From Bradyrhizobium sp. WSM1743 (GTDB lineage Bacteria > Pseudomonadota > Alphaproteobacteria > Rhizobiales > Xanthobacteraceae), in NCBI RefSeq assembly GCF_000473065.1, contig NZ_AXAZ01000022.1:50809-114808 (forward strand): DNA of 64,000 bases, written 5' to 3'. This document shows, piece by piece, positions 54,066 to 63,202 of this stretch (position 1 is its first letter; every line of letters begins with the position of its first letter). The notes below the pieces were generated by a model. It worked only from the letters and a program-made list of their open reading frames with translations, was not told the origin of the DNA and searched no databases. Both the position numbers and the translations under genes were made by a program.

Positions 54066-55091
54066 CTAGGCTGCCTTCTGTTCCAGGCTGCTTTGCCATT
54101 CGCCCTTGGAAGCAAGGCCGTTCATCCGCGCGCGATGGCTGAAGGCGCGCTGGCCGGCCGCGACATTCTCGGCCTTGCCGGACCAGGCCTTCTGCGGCGC
54201 GGCCTGCAGCGCGCGGCCGTAGGAGAAGGTCAGGCCCCAGGGCAGCGCGCCGAGCTTGTGCATGGCGTTGAGATGCGCGGTCGCCTCCTCGTCCGACTGG
54301 CCGCCGGAGAGGAAGGCGATGCCGGGCACCGCCGCCGGCACGCAGGCCTTCAGCAGCCGTATCGTCTTCTCCGCGACTTCTTCGACGGACGCCTGCTTTG
54401 CGCACTTCTTGCCGGAGATCGCCATGTTCGGCTTCAGCACCATGCCTTCGAGCGCCACGCGCTGCACGCGCAGCTCCTGGAACGTCTTGTCGAGCACGCG
54501 TTGCGTCACCTCATAGCAGCGATCGATGTCGTGGTCGCCGTCCATCAGCACTTCCGGCTCGACGATCGGCACGATCTGCGCGGCCTGGCACAGCGCGGCG
54601 TAGCGCGCTAGCGCGTGGGCATTGACGCTGATCGCGGTCATCGAGGGGATGCCGCTGCCGATGTCGATCACCGCGCGCCATTTGGCAAAGCGCGCGCCGC
54701 GCTCGTAATATTTCTTCAGGCGTTCGGCAAGCTTGTCGAGCCCGACGGTCACGAGCTCGCCCGGGCACATCGGCAGGGCTTGCGTGCCCTCGTCGACCTT
54801 GATGCCGGGAATGGCGCCGCTCTGCTCGATCAGCTTGATCAGGGGCGTGCCGTCCTGGGCGTCCTGCCAGATCGTCTCGTCATAGAGGATCACGCCGGAA
54901 ATATACTGGCTCATGGCGTCCTTGGAGCGAAACAGCATCTCGCGATAGTCGCGGCGGTTCTCTTCCGTCGATTCCACGCCGATGGCATCAAAGCGCTTCT
55001 TGATGGTGCCGGAGGATTCGTCGGCTGCAAGGATGCCCTTGCCGGAGGCGACCATGGCGGTCGCGATCCTGTTGAGCTCAGTCAGATTCAT
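54066..55091 (-). CDS. class I fructose-bisphosphate aldolase
   Basis: A 341-residue Schiff-base aldolase that cleaves fructose-1,6-bisphosphate. It has the N-terminal LAADESSGTIKKRFD, the catalytic Lys in GMVLKPNM, and the LSGGQSDEEATAHLNAM phosphate-binding segment. The start MNLTELNRIA follows GAGAGGACCTC. It lies immediately downstream of a class II enzyme for the same reaction, with a palindromic repeat between. Confidence 0.94.
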   Translation of the reverse strand: MNLTELNRIATAMVASGKGILAADESSGTIKKRFDAIGVESTEENRRDYREMLFRSKDAMSQYISGVILYDETIWQDAQDGTPLIKLIEQSGAIPGIKVDEGTQALPMCPGELVTVGLDKLAERLKKYYERGARFAKWRAVIDIGSGIPSMTAISVNAHALARYAALCQAAQIVPIVEPEVLMDGDHDIDRCYEVTQRVLDKTFQELRVQRVALEGMVLKPNMAISGKKCAKQASVEEVAEKTIRLLKACVPAAVPGIAFLSGGQSDEEATAHLNAMHKLGALPWGLTFSYGRALQAAPQKAWSGKAENVAAGQRAFSHRARMNGLASKGEWQSSLEQKAA

Positions 55092-55191
55092 CGAGAGGTC
55101 CTCCCAAAACGATTCTGCCCTTGCCCGTGAAAATAGACCGTTCTCGGGCAATTGCCGAGTTAACGTTCGTCGCAGGGTAAAGGGGCTTTCT

Positions 55192-55289
55192 GTCATTCCG
55201 GGATGCGCCGAAAGGCGCAGGCCCGGAATCCATAACCCCAGGCTGTGGTTATGGATTCCGGGCCCACGCTTCGCGTGTCCCGGAATAAC
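55192..55289. repeat. Family B palindromic intergenic repeat, copy 6
   Basis: Opens GTCATTCCGGGATGCGCCGA and closes GCGTGTCCCGGAATAAC, with an inner GGAATCCATAACC / GGTTATGGATTCC inverted pair. It lies between the class II and class I aldolase genes of the same strand. Confidence 0.82.
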
Positions 55290-55330
55290 CCGGGAATGGG
55301 CTTGAAGCGGCTTACGCCACCACGCGATCG

Positions 55331-56398
55331 CTACGCGACCTTCGGGTCCAGCTCGCCCTTGGCGTAGCGCTTGGCCATCTCGGCGGTGGTCAGCACCTTC
55401 TTGATCTTGGAGGCCTGGCCTGCGGTATTGAACTCCTGCAGGCGCTGCTTGCAAAGCTTGGTCATCGCTTCCATCGCCGGCTTCAGGTACTTGCGCGGAT
55501 CGAACTCTTCCGGGCTGTCCTTGAGCACCTTGCGGATCTGGCCGGTCATCGCCATGCGGTTGTCGGTGTCGATGTTGATCTTGCGCACGCCGTTCTTGAT
55601 GCCGCGCTGGATCTCGCTCACCGGCACGCCCCAGGTCGGCTTCATCTTGCCGCCATAGGCGTTGATGATGTCCTGCAGGTCCTGCGGCACCGAGGAGGAG
55701 CCGTGCATGACAAGATGCGTGTTCGGCAGCTTGCGGTGGATCTCCTCGATCACGTTCATGGCGAGGATGTCGCCGTCGGGCTTGCGGGTAAATTTGTAAG
55801 CACCGTGAGACGTTCCCATCGCGATCGCGAGCGCGTCGACCTTGGTCTCCTTGACGAACTTCACGGCCTCGTCCGGATTGGTCAGCAGCTGGTCGTGGCT
55901 GAGCTTGCCTTCGGCACCGTGGCCGTCTTCCTTGTCGCCCATGCCGGTCTCGAGCGAGCCGAGCACCCCTAGCTCGCCCTCCACCGAGATGCCGCCGAGA
56001 TGGGCCATGTCGGTCACGGTCTTGGTGACGCCGACATTGTAGCCCCAGTCGCCCGGCGTCTTGCCGTCGGCCTTGAGCGAGCCGTCCATCATCACCGAGG
56101 TGAAGCCGGCCTGGATCGCGGTCATGCAGGTCGCCGGCTCGTTGCCGTGGTCGAGATGCACGCAGACCGGAATGTGCGGATAGATCTCGGTCACCGCATC
56201 CATCATGTGCTTGAGCATGACGTCGTTGGCGTAGGAGCGCGCACCGCGCGAGGCCTGGATGATGACGGGCGCATCGACCTGGTTGGCCGCGTCCATGATC
56301 GCCAGCGCCTGCTCCATGTTGTTGATGTTGAAGGCCGGTACGCCGTAATCGTTCTCCGCCGCGTGGTCGAGCAGTTGACGTAACGTGATCCGAGCCAT
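55331..56398 (-). CDS. fba: class II fructose-bisphosphate aldolase
   Basis: A 355-residue zinc-dependent aldolase (CbbA/FbaA type). It has CVHLDHGN with the metal-binding His, the catalytic VMMDGSLK segment, and GTSHGAYKF and [10 protein letters not shown] containing further metal ligands. The start [15 protein letters not shown] is standard for the Calvin-type subgroup. It follows pgk by 39 bp. Confidence 0.95.
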   Translation of the reverse strand: MARITLRQLLDHAAENDYGVPAFNINNMEQALAIMDAANQVDAPVIIQASRGARSYANDVMLKHMMDAVTEIYPHIPVCVHLDHGNEPATCMTAIQAGFTSVMMDGSLKADGKTPGDWGYNVGVTKTVTDMAHLGGISVEGELGVLGSLETGMGDKEDGHGAEGKLSHDQLLTNPDEAVKFVKETKVDALAIAMGTSHGAYKFTRKPDGDILAMNVIEEIHRKLPNTHLVMHGSSSVPQDLQDIINAYGGKMKPTWGVPVSEIQRGIKNGVRKINIDTDNRMAMTGQIRKVLKDSPEEFDPRKYLKPAMEAMTKLCKQRLQEFNTAGQASKIKKVLTTAEMAKRYAKGELDPKVA

Positions 56399-56437
56399 CT
56401 GTCTTTTTCTCCCGTTGGGGCCTGCAAGGCCGCTTGC

Positions 56438-57634
56438 TTACTTGATGCGCAGAACTTCGACGCCGGGCAGGGGCTTGCCTTCCATCCATTCAAGGAACGC
56501 GCCACCGGCGGTCGACACATAGGTGAAATCACCGGCCACATGAGCCTGGTTGAGCGCCGCGACGGTGTCGCCGCCGCCGGCGATCGAGATCAGCTTCTTG
56601 GCCTTGGTGCGCTCGGCGGCGTGCTTGGCGGCCGCGACCGTGCCGCGGTCGAACGGCTGCATCTCGAACGCGCCCAGCGGTCCGTTCCAGACCAGCGTCG
56701 CCGCATCGTCGATCGCCGCGTGGACGCGCGCGACCGATTGCGGGCCGACGTCGAGGATCATGCCGTCGGCCGGGATCGCATCGAGCCCATAGGCATGCGA
56801 CGGCGCGTTCGCGGCGAAATGATAGGCGACGGTGGCGTCCACGGGCAGGATGATGGCGCAGTTGGCGGCTTCCGCCTTCTCCATGATGCGCAGCGCGGTC
56901 GGCGCGAGGTCCTTCTCGGCCAGCGACTTGCCGACCGCAACGCCCTGGGCGTGCAGGAAGGTGTTGGCCATGCCGCCGCCGATCACGAGCGCATCGACCT
57001 TGGTGACGAGATTTTCGAGCAGGTCGATCTTGGTCGAGACCTTTGCGCCGCCGATGATCGCGATGACCGGCTTGGTCGGCGAGCCCAGCGCCTTCTCCAG
57101 CGCATCGAGCTCGGCCTGCATGGTGCGGCCGGCATAGGCCGGCAGCTTGTGGCCGAGACCTTCGGTCGAGGCGTGGGCGCGGTGCGCGGCCGAGAACGCG
57201 TCACTGACCCAGATATCGCCGAGTTTTGCCAATTCCGCGACGAAGGCCGGATCGTTCTTTTCCTCTTCCTTGTGGAAGCGGGTGTTTTCCAGACACAGGA
57301 TGTCGCCGTCCTTCAGGCCGGCAATCGCCTTGGCCGCGGGCTCGCCGATGCAATCGTCGGCAAACGCAACGGGCTTCTTCACCACCTTCGCCAGTGCCTC
57401 GGCGACGGGCTTGAGCGAGTCCTTGGCATCGCGTCCCTTGGGCCGGCCGAAATGCGCGAGCAGGATGACCTTGCCGCCCTTGTCCGAGATTTCGCTGATG
57501 GTCGGCGCGACGCGCTCGAGCCGGGTCGCGTCGGTGACGCGCCCGTTCTCCATGGGCACGTTGAGGTCGACGCGCAGCAGCACGCGCTTGCCCTTCACGT
57601 CGACGTCGTCGAGGGTGCGGAATTTGTTGGTCAT
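56438..57634 (-). CDS. pgk: phosphoglycerate kinase
   Basis: A 398-residue glycolytic/gluconeogenic kinase that interconverts 1,3-bisphosphoglycerate and 3-phosphoglycerate. It has [21 protein letters not shown], the [11 protein letters not shown] segment and the C-terminal [12 protein letters not shown] nucleotide loop. The start [10 protein letters not shown] was chosen; the longer frame runs into the upstream palindromic repeat. It lies between gap and the class II aldolase. Confidence 0.96.
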   Translation of the reverse strand: MTNKFRTLDDVDVKGKRVLLRVDLNVPMENGRVTDATRLERVAPTISEISDKGGKVILLAHFGRPKGRDAKDSLKPVAEALAKVVKKPVAFADDCIGEPAAKAIAGLKDGDILCLENTRFHKEEEKNDPAFVAELAKLGDIWVSDAFSAAHRAHASTEGLGHKLPAYAGRTMQAELDALEKALGSPTKPVIAIIGGAKVSTKIDLLENLVTKVDALVIGGGMANTFLHAQGVAVGKSLAEKDLAPTALRIMEKAEAANCAIILPVDATVAYHFAANAPSHAYGLDAIPADGMILDVGPQSVARVHAAIDDAATLVWNGPLGAFEMQPFDRGTVAAAKHAAERTKAKKLISIAGGGDTVAALNQAHVAGDFTYVSTAGGAFLEWMEGKPLPGVEVLRIK

Positions 57635-57647
57635 CTGAGAGGCCCTT

Positions 57648-57778
57648 GTCCCGGGCGCACTGCGGCGCGCAGCGCTGCTGTGCAGAACCGGGATCCACGT
57701 TGCGGCGAGTCCCGCGGTTGAGATGGGTCCCGGATCTGCGAAGCCGCGCAAGCGCGCTGCATCGCGTCCGGGACACGA
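57648..57778. repeat. Family G palindromic intergenic repeat, copy 2
   Basis: Opens TGTCCCGGGCGCACTGCGGC and closes GCATCGCGTCCGGGACAC, with an inner GGGTCCCGGAT part. Related to the element at 45097. It lies between gap and pgk. Confidence 0.75.
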
Positions 57779-57789
57779 GACCTACGTTC

Positions 57790-58797
57790 TTAGATCACCT
57801 TCGCCATCGCGACGGCGGTGTCCGCCATGCGGTTCGAGAAGCCCCACTCGTTGTCGTACCAGGACATCACGCGCACCAGCGTGCCGTTCTGCACCTTGGT
57901 CTGGTCCTCGTGGAAGGTCGAGGAGTGCGGGTCGTGGTTGAAGTCGATCGAGACGTTCGGCGCGCTGGTGTAGCCGAGGATGCCCTTGAGCTGCTGCTCG
58001 CTGGCGCGCTTCATCGCCGCGTTGACTTCCTTGGCGTCGGTGGCGCGCTTGGCGACGATCTTGAGGTCGACGACCGAGACGTTCGGGGTCGGCACGCGGA
58101 TCGCGACGCCGTCGAGCTTGCCCTTCAGCTCGGGCAGCACGAGGCCGATCGCCTTCGCAGCACCGGTCGAGGTCGGGATCATCGACATCGCCGCCGCGCG
58201 GCCGCGGTAGAGATCCTTGTGCAGCGTGTCCAGCGTCGGCTGGTCGCCGGTATAGGCGTGGATCGTGGTCATGAAGCCGGTCTCGATGCCGACGAGATCG
58301 TTCAGCACCTTGGCGATCGGCGCGAGGCAGTTGGTGGTGCAGCTTCCGTTGGAGACGACGAGGTGATCCTTGGTCAGCGTCTCGTGGTTGACGCCGTAGA
58401 CGATGGTGGCATCGGCGCCGTCGGCGGGCGCGGAGACCAGCACGCGCTTGGCGCCGGCGGTCAGATGCGCGGAGGCCTTGTCCTTCGAGGTGAAGATGCC
58501 GGTGCACTCCAGCGCGATGTCGACGCCGAGATCCTTCCACGGCAGCTTCGAAGGATCGCGCTCGGCGGTCACCTTGATCTTGCCGCTGCCGAGGCTGATC
58601 GAGTCGCCATCGACGGTGACGGTGCCCGGGAAGCGGCCATGGACGCTGTCGAAACGGAGCAGATGGGCGTTGGTCTCGACCGGGCCGAGATCGTTGATGC
58701 CGACGACCTCGATGTCCTTGCGGCCTGACTCGGCGATAGCCCGCAGGACGTTGCGGCCGATGCGGCCAAAACCGTTAATTCCGACGCGGACTGCCAT
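57790..58797 (-). CDS. gap: glyceraldehyde-3-phosphate dehydrogenase, type I
   Basis: A 335-residue dehydrogenase. It has the NAD-binding [11 protein letters not shown] at residues 7-17, the active-site Cys in [11 protein letters not shown], and STGAAKAIG. The start ATG has a good GAAGGAGA ribosome binding site. It interconverts glyceraldehyde-3-phosphate and 1,3-bisphosphoglycerate. It is 150 bp downstream of tkt and probably has its own promoter in that gap. Confidence 0.96.
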   Translation of the reverse strand: MAVRVGINGFGRIGRNVLRAIAESGRKDIEVVGINDLGPVETNAHLLRFDSVHGRFPGTVTVDGDSISLGSGKIKVTAERDPSKLPWKDLGVDIALECTGIFTSKDKASAHLTAGAKRVLVSAPADGADATIVYGVNHETLTKDHLVVSNGSCTTNCLAPIAKVLNDLVGIETGFMTTIHAYTGDQPTLDTLHKDLYRGRAAAMSMIPTSTGAAKAIGLVLPELKGKLDGVAIRVPTPNVSVVDLKIVAKRATDAKEVNAAMKRASEQQLKGILGYTSAPNVSIDFNHDPHSSTFHEDQTKVQNGTLVRVMSWYDNEWGFSNRMADTAVAMAKVI

Positions 58798-58947
58798 GTT
58801 TCGTCTCCTTCAATGACCGTTGTCATCCCGCACAACACGCTACTAACGCGCCTGCGAGGGTTTTTTAGGGGCGGACGCCCGGTTCGGCCGGGCGGTGCTT
58901 GATCATATGGGAGATTAGGTAGTCCTTTTTTGCGGCAAGCTCAACTC
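58798..58947. other. tkt-gap intergenic region
   Basis: Contains the hairpin GCCCGGTTCGGCCGGGC (about 58879-58895) and an AT-rich patch around GATCATATGGGAGATTAG. Neither strand has a T run after the hairpin, so it is not called a terminator. It probably holds the gap promoter. Confidence 0.4.
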
Positions 58948-60963
58948 TCAGGAAACGCGCTTCAGCACAGCGTTAACTGCGGCCTCGGCGGTAATGCCGA
59001 AATGCTTGTAAAGCTCCTTGGCAGGACCGCTTTCGCCGAAGGAATGCATGCCGACGAATTCGCCGTCCTGGCCGATCACGGCATCCCAGCCCCAGCGCAC
59101 GGCGGCCTCGATCGCAATCTTGACCGGCGCGTTGCCGATGATTGCGGCGCGTTTCGCCTCTGGTTGCGCTAACAACAGCTCGAGCGAGGGAACAGAGACG
59201 ACCCGTGACGCGATGCCGCGCTCGGCGAGCTGCTTTTGGGCCGCGACTGCGATCTCGACCTCGGAGCCGGAAGCGAACAGCGTCACCTTGGCTTCGCCCT
59301 GGGCTGCGACCAGCTCATAGGCGCCGGCCGCGCAGGGATTGTCGTTCGGTGCGGTGGTACGCAGCTGCGGCAGGTTCTGCCGCGTCAGCGCCAGCACGGT
59401 CGGTCCGTCCACGCGGTTGAGCGCGAGCTCCCAGCACTCGGCGACCTCGATGGCATCGCACGGACGGAACACGCGCATGTTGGGAATGGCGCGAAGCGCG
59501 GCGAGATGCTCGACCGGCTGATGGGTCGGGCCGTCCTCGCCGAGGCCGATGGAATCGTGGGTCATCACGTAGACGACGCCGGCGCCCATCAGCGCGGCAA
59601 GGCGCATCGCGGGACGTGCGTAGTCGGTGAACACCAGGAACGTCGCACCGTTCGGTGCGAAGCCGCCATGCAGGAAGATGCCGTTCATCGCGGCGGCCAT
59701 GCCGTGCTCGCGGATGCCGTAATGGATGAAGCGGCCCTTCGGCGTCTTCGCTGAGAAGGCGGTCGCCGACTTCGCCTTGTTGTTGTTGGAGCCGGTGAGA
59801 TCGGCGGAGCCCGCCAGGAACTCCATCGGCATCGCGGCGGCGATCGCCTCGATCGCGGCTTCCGACGATTTGCGCGTGGCCGCCGTGAGCGGCTTCTCCA
59901 GCAGCTCCTTCTTGTGCGCACGCAGCGCCTTTGCCAGTGAAGCCGGACGCTCATGGCGCAGGCGCCGCTCGAACTCGGCGCGCTTGCGGCTGCCGAGCTC
60001 ACCGAGCCGCGCCTCCCATTCCTGCCGTGCCGCGGCGCCGCGGCTGCCGGCCGCGCGCCAGGCCTTCAGCACGTCATCGGGCACGGAGAACGGTTCGAGC
60101 GAGATGCCGAGATTCTCCTTGGCGGCCTTGAGCTCGTCGGCCCCTAACGCCTCGCCATGCACCTTCGCGGTGCCGGCCTTGTGCGGCGCGCCGAAGCCGA
60201 TGGTGGTGCGGCAGGCGATCAGCGTCGGCTTGTTCGATTTCTTGGCGCGCGTGATGGCGTCGGCAATCGCCGCCTTGTCCTGGCCGTCGATCTTCTCGGC
60301 GGCCCAGCCCGCCGACTTGAAGCGCTTCACCTGGTCGACGGAATCGGCGATCGAGGTCGGACCGTCGATCGAGATGCCGTTGTCGTCATAGAGCACGATC
60401 AGCTTGTTGAGCTTCCAGTGCCCGGCCATCGCGATCGCTTCCTGCGACACGCCTTCCATCAGGTCGCCGTCGGAGGCGAGCACATAGGTGTGGTGGTCAA
60501 CGATCTTCTTGCCGAACTCGGCGGCGAGCATCTTCTCGGCCAGCGCCATGCCGACCGCGGTCGAGATGCCTTGGCCGAGCGGGCCGGTGGTGGTTTCGAT
60601 GCCGTTGGTGCGGAAATTCTCGGGGTGTCCGGGAGTCAGCGAGTCGACCTGGCGGAACTGCTTGATCTGGTCCAGCGTCATCTCGGAATTGCCGGTCAGG
60701 TACAGCAGCGAATACAGCAGCATCGAGCCATGGCCGGCCGAGAGCACGAAGCGGTCGCGATCCGGCCAGGCGGGCGCGGCGGCATCGAATTTGAGGAACT
60801 GCGTGAACAGCACCGTGGCGATGTCGGCGGCACCCATCGGCAGGCCGGGATGGCCCGATTTCGCCTTCTCGACAGCGTCCATCGAGAGCCCGCGGATCGC
60901 GTTGGCCATACGGGTGTGATCGACCTGCGTATTCGCCATACGGGTGGCATCGAGCTGCATCAT
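58948..60963 (-). CDS. tkt: transketolase
   Basis: A 671-residue thiamine-diphosphate enzyme that moves two-carbon units between sugar phosphates. It has [12 protein letters not shown], the GDGDLMEG-like [10 protein letters not shown] cofactor motif, GPTHQPVEH and the [10 protein letters not shown] segment. Start choice is unclear: two ATG codons (60963, 60960), then two more at the beginning of a 10-residue tandem repeat, [10 protein letters not shown] / [10 protein letters not shown]. The family usually begins near the [11 protein letters not shown] segment (60909). First gene of the leftward carbon cluster. Confidence 0.94.
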   Translation of the reverse strand: MMQLDATRMANTQVDHTRMANAIRGLSMDAVEKAKSGHPGLPMGAADIATVLFTQFLKFDAAAPAWPDRDRFVLSAGHGSMLLYSLLYLTGNSEMTLDQIKQFRQVDSLTPGHPENFRTNGIETTTGPLGQGISTAVGMALAEKMLAAEFGKKIVDHHTYVLASDGDLMEGVSQEAIAMAGHWKLNKLIVLYDDNGISIDGPTSIADSVDQVKRFKSAGWAAEKIDGQDKAAIADAITRAKKSNKPTLIACRTTIGFGAPHKAGTAKVHGEALGADELKAAKENLGISLEPFSVPDDVLKAWRAAGSRGAAARQEWEARLGELGSRKRAEFERRLRHERPASLAKALRAHKKELLEKPLTAATRKSSEAAIEAIAAAMPMEFLAGSADLTGSNNNKAKSATAFSAKTPKGRFIHYGIREHGMAAAMNGIFLHGGFAPNGATFLVFTDYARPAMRLAALMGAGVVYVMTHDSIGLGEDGPTHQPVEHLAALRAIPNMRVFRPCDAIEVAECWELALNRVDGPTVLALTRQNLPQLRTTAPNDNPCAAGAYELVAAQGEAKVTLFASGSEVEIAVAAQKQLAERGIASRVVSVPSLELLLAQPEAKRAAIIGNAPVKIAIEAAVRWGWDAVIGQDGEFVGMHSFGESGPAKELYKHFGITAEAAVNAVLKRVS

Positions 60964-61263
60964 GATGAAAATCCGTCTGAAATGAGGTGCTTGATGGCCG
61001 TGCACGCCGCGCGGGGTCGAGCCTAGCGGCCACGGGAGCTGGGGGCTGGATAGCACCTCGGTTTCGGGAGTCCAAGGCAATCAAACGCCGGTTTGGCCGC
61101 AAAAATCGGTTATCGGTGCATAGTTTCGCGGCGGCGTTGCGCTGGGCTAGCTTGCCACGTAAATTTCTGCTTCTAACCGCTTGCCGAACCGAGTCTTTTG
61201 CCGGACGGCAAGCTCCAGGGAAAGGCCACTGGGCAAAGGCCGCCAGGTTCCGCCGCTGACTGC
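60964..61263. other. Divergent tkt / DUF4164 intergenic region
   Basis: No gene seen in these 300 bp. It has the inverted repeat GCTTGCCG / CGGCAAGC at about 61179-61212 and an AT-rich segment ACGTAAATTTCTGCTTCTAACC that could contain a promoter for the rightward zapA operon. Confidence 0.4.
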
Positions 61264-61584
61264 ATGAACGATCGCGTGTCCAACAGCTCTGCCATGACGG
61301 AGTCTTCTGCCGTCGAGATCGAGATCGCGACCCGCAGGCTCATGGCGGCGCTCGACGCGCTCGAAAGCGCGGTCGAGCGGCGGCGCGATGCCGATCGCGA
61401 CGAGAACGAGCTTGCGGCGCGGATCCAGGCGCTCGGCGCAGACCGCTCGCGCCTCGCCGACGAACTCGATGGCGCGCTGGTGAAGGCGCGCAAGCTCGAG
61501 CGCACCAATCGCGAGATCTCCGACCGGCTGGATTCCGCAATCGTCACGATACGCTCGGTGCTCGATACCGGAGAGGATGGATGA
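61264..61584 (+). CDS. DUF4164-type coiled-coil protein
   Basis: A 106-residue protein dominated by a coiled coil (about residues 20-100), with EIEIATRRLMAALDALESAV and LADELDGALVKARKLERTN. It resembles DUF4164 proteins encoded just before zapA in Rhizobiales; function unknown. An internal ATG (MTESSAVEIE) is a possible start. Its stop overlaps the zapA start (ATGA), so the two are coupled and may both work in cell division. Confidence 0.8.
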   Translation: MNDRVSNSSAMTESSAVEIEIATRRLMAALDALESAVERRRDADRDENELAARIQALGADRSRLADELDGALVKARKLERTNREISDRLDSAIVTIRSVLDTGEDG

Positions 61585-61964
61585 GCCACATCAACGTCAC
61601 CATCAACGGCCGGCAATATCGCATGGCCTGCGAGGAGGGCCAGGAGGTGCGGCTGGTCAAGCTCGCCGAAACCCTGGAGACACGCATCCAGTCGCTGCGC
61701 GGAAAGTTCGGCGAGATCGGCGATGCACGGCTCACCGTGATGGCGGCGCTGACCGTGTGCGATGAACTGATCGACACCAGCAACCGTGTCCGAACCCTCG
61801 AGCAGGAATTGACCGAGCTCCGGGATTTCCGCAACGCCGCGGTCGAGCGCGCCCGGATGACGCAGACCGCCGTGGTCAACGCACTGAACGCCGCCGCCGA
61901 ACGCATCGAGAAGTCGACCCAGGTCCTGAACCGCACCGTCGGCAATGGGATTGCGATTGGGTAG
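61581..61964 (+). CDS. zapA: cell division protein ZapA
   Basis: A 127-residue FtsZ-associated protein. The N-terminal globular domain starts MSHINVTINGRQYRMACEEG, followed by LAETLETRIQSLRGKFG and a C-terminal coiled coil (about residues 70-100). It bundles FtsZ protofilaments at the division site. The following 6S RNA and fthC give the conserved zapA - ssrS - fthC order. Confidence 0.92.
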   Translation: MSHINVTINGRQYRMACEEGQEVRLVKLAETLETRIQSLRGKFGEIGDARLTVMAALTVCDELIDTSNRVRTLEQELTELRDFRNAAVERARMTQTAVVNALNAAAERIEKSTQVLNRTVGNGIAIG

Positions 61965-62000
61965 GCGAGAAGCCTCGACAGTTGATGCGAAGCCGGTGCG

Positions 62001-62120
62001 CTCCCTCCCCCGCTTGCGGGGGAGGGCTGGGGAGAGGGTGTCTCCGCAGGCGAGAACCCCCAAGAAGACAGAGCCCTCACCCGCGCCTTCGGCGCGACCT
62101 CTCCCGCACGCGGGAGAGGT
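62001..62120. repeat. Long inverted repeat of the CTCCCCCGCTTGCGGGGGAG type
   Basis: Contains the perfect hairpin CTCCCCCGC-TTGC-GGGGGAG-like arms at the left end and CTCTCCCGCACGCGGGAGAG at the right end, with GGCTGGGGAGAGGGTG / CCCTCACCCGCGCC inverted between. About 120 bp, between zapA and the 6S RNA. Confidence 0.75.
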
Positions 62121-62211
62121 TAAGCGAGCCGGCGGCGCGAGCAACTAACCCAAACACCATGCCGTCCTATGCGCCGGGCTGGCGATTCGGCAGTATCGTT
62201 GTTACATTGCG

Positions 62212-62380
62212 CAAGCGAGGCTGCGACGTGCGTCAGGAGCCATATATCCCCGGGGCCTTATCGATCCTTTAGGGAACTGTCCCTGGCCGGGCCCGTGGGT
62301 CCGGACATATGGTGCCCACCTACTTTCGTAGGGAACTCCGGGATCGAGTGCTTCAACGGCGTACGCGGCTTCGCACTGTT
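62212..62380 (+). ncRNA. ssrS: 6S RNA
   Basis: The location between zapA and fthC is the classic ssrS position. The sequence folds as 6S RNA: a closing stem GCGAGGCTGCGACG (62215 onward) with CGTACGCGGCTTCGC (62360-62374), then CGATCC / GGATCG pairing flanking a large internal bubble. The inner arm has GTGGG / CCCAC and a small CTAC-TTTC-GTAG hairpin, near GGGAACTCC. The transcript of about 165 nt ends before a TTTTCGTTTTTT tract. 6S RNA binds RNA polymerase with the housekeeping sigma factor in stationary phase. The ends are estimated. Confidence 0.82.
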
Positions 62381-62448
62381 TTCGTTTTTTGGTTCGTGCC
62401 TGTCGAAATTGAGTCCCCGATACGCTTGCGGTTCAATTGAGGCTCGGT

Positions 62449-62570
62449 GTCATGCCCCGCCTAGTGCGCAATTGCGCACGGGGGGCGGGGCATCCAGTAC
62501 GCCGCAGCGTCGAGGTCCTAGCATTGGCGTCTCTGGAATACTGGATCGTCCGCCTTCGCGGACGATGACG
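62449..62570. repeat. Family C palindromic intergenic repeat, copy 2
   Basis: Opens GTCATGCCCCGCC and shares the GCATCCAGTACGCCGCAGC core and CTCTGGAATACTGGATCGTC segment with the copy at 6160. It ends with TTCGCGGACGATGACG. It lies between the 6S RNA and fthC. Confidence 0.75.
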
Positions 62571-62605
62571 GCGGAGCAAGACTTCGCCTTCGGGGGAAAC
62601 CGCGC

Positions 62606-63202
62606 ATGTCCAACTCCAAATCCGAGCTCCGTGCCAAAGCCCTCGCCAAGCGCGATGCGCTGAGCGAGAAGAAGCGCGCTGCCGCGGCCGCAAAACTCGC
62701 CAAGCGTGGGCTGCCGTTCGAGCTGCTGCCCGGCAGCATCGTCTCCGGCTATTCGCCGATCCGCAGCGAGATCGATCCGATGCCGCTGCTCACGAAGCTC
62801 GCGGAGCAGGGCGCCAGGCTGGCACTGCCTTGCGTCACCGCGCGCGGACAATCGCTGATCTTTCGCATCTTCCATCCGAGCGACCGCCTGATGCTCGGGC
62901 CACTCGGCATTCCCGAGCCGTCGCCGGCAGCGGCCGAGGTCATCCCCGACATCATGCTGACGCCGCTCGCCGCCTTCGACCGCCTCGGCCATCGCATCGG
63001 CTATGGCGCGGGTCATTACGACTTCACCTTCGCGCATTTGCGCAAAGCCAAGCACATCGTCGGCATCGGCCTTGCGTTTGCAGCGCAAGAGATCGGGACG
63101 GTTCCGGCACTATCGCACGACGTCGCGCTGGATTATGTGCTAACGGAATCGGACGTGTTCGATTTCCGGAGTTCTGAAGTTGCGCATTCTCTTCGTGGGT
63201 GA
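62606..63202 (+). CDS. fthC: 5-formyltetrahydrofolate cyclo-ligase
   Basis: A 198-residue folate-salvage enzyme that converts 5-formyl-THF to 5,10-methenyl-THF with ATP. It has the N-terminal ELRAKALAKRDALSEKKR, GYSPIRSEIDPMPLL, and the phosphate/folate-binding GHRIGYGAGHYD. In many bacteria it lies just after 6S RNA, as here. It overlaps the next gene's TTG start by about 23 bp. Confidence 0.94.
   Translation: MSNSKSELRAKALAKRDALSEKKRAAAAAKLAKRGLPFELLPGSIVSGYSPIRSEIDPMPLLTKLAEQGARLALPCVTARGQSLIFRIFHPSDRLMLGPLGIPEPSPAAAEVIPDIMLTPLAAFDRLGHRIGYGAGHYDFTFAHLRKAKHIVGIGLAFAAQEIGTVPALSHDVALDYVLTESDVFDFRSSEVAHSLRG

Noticed and set aside
58879..58895. Hairpin GCCCGGTTCGGCCGGGC as terminator of tkt
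   Set aside because: On the minus strand it is followed by GTCCGCCCC, without a T tract, so termination is not supported.
633..62570. CRISPR array
   Set aside because: The repeats are dispersed single palindromes at gene ends, not a series of short repeats with unique spacers, and no cas genes are present.
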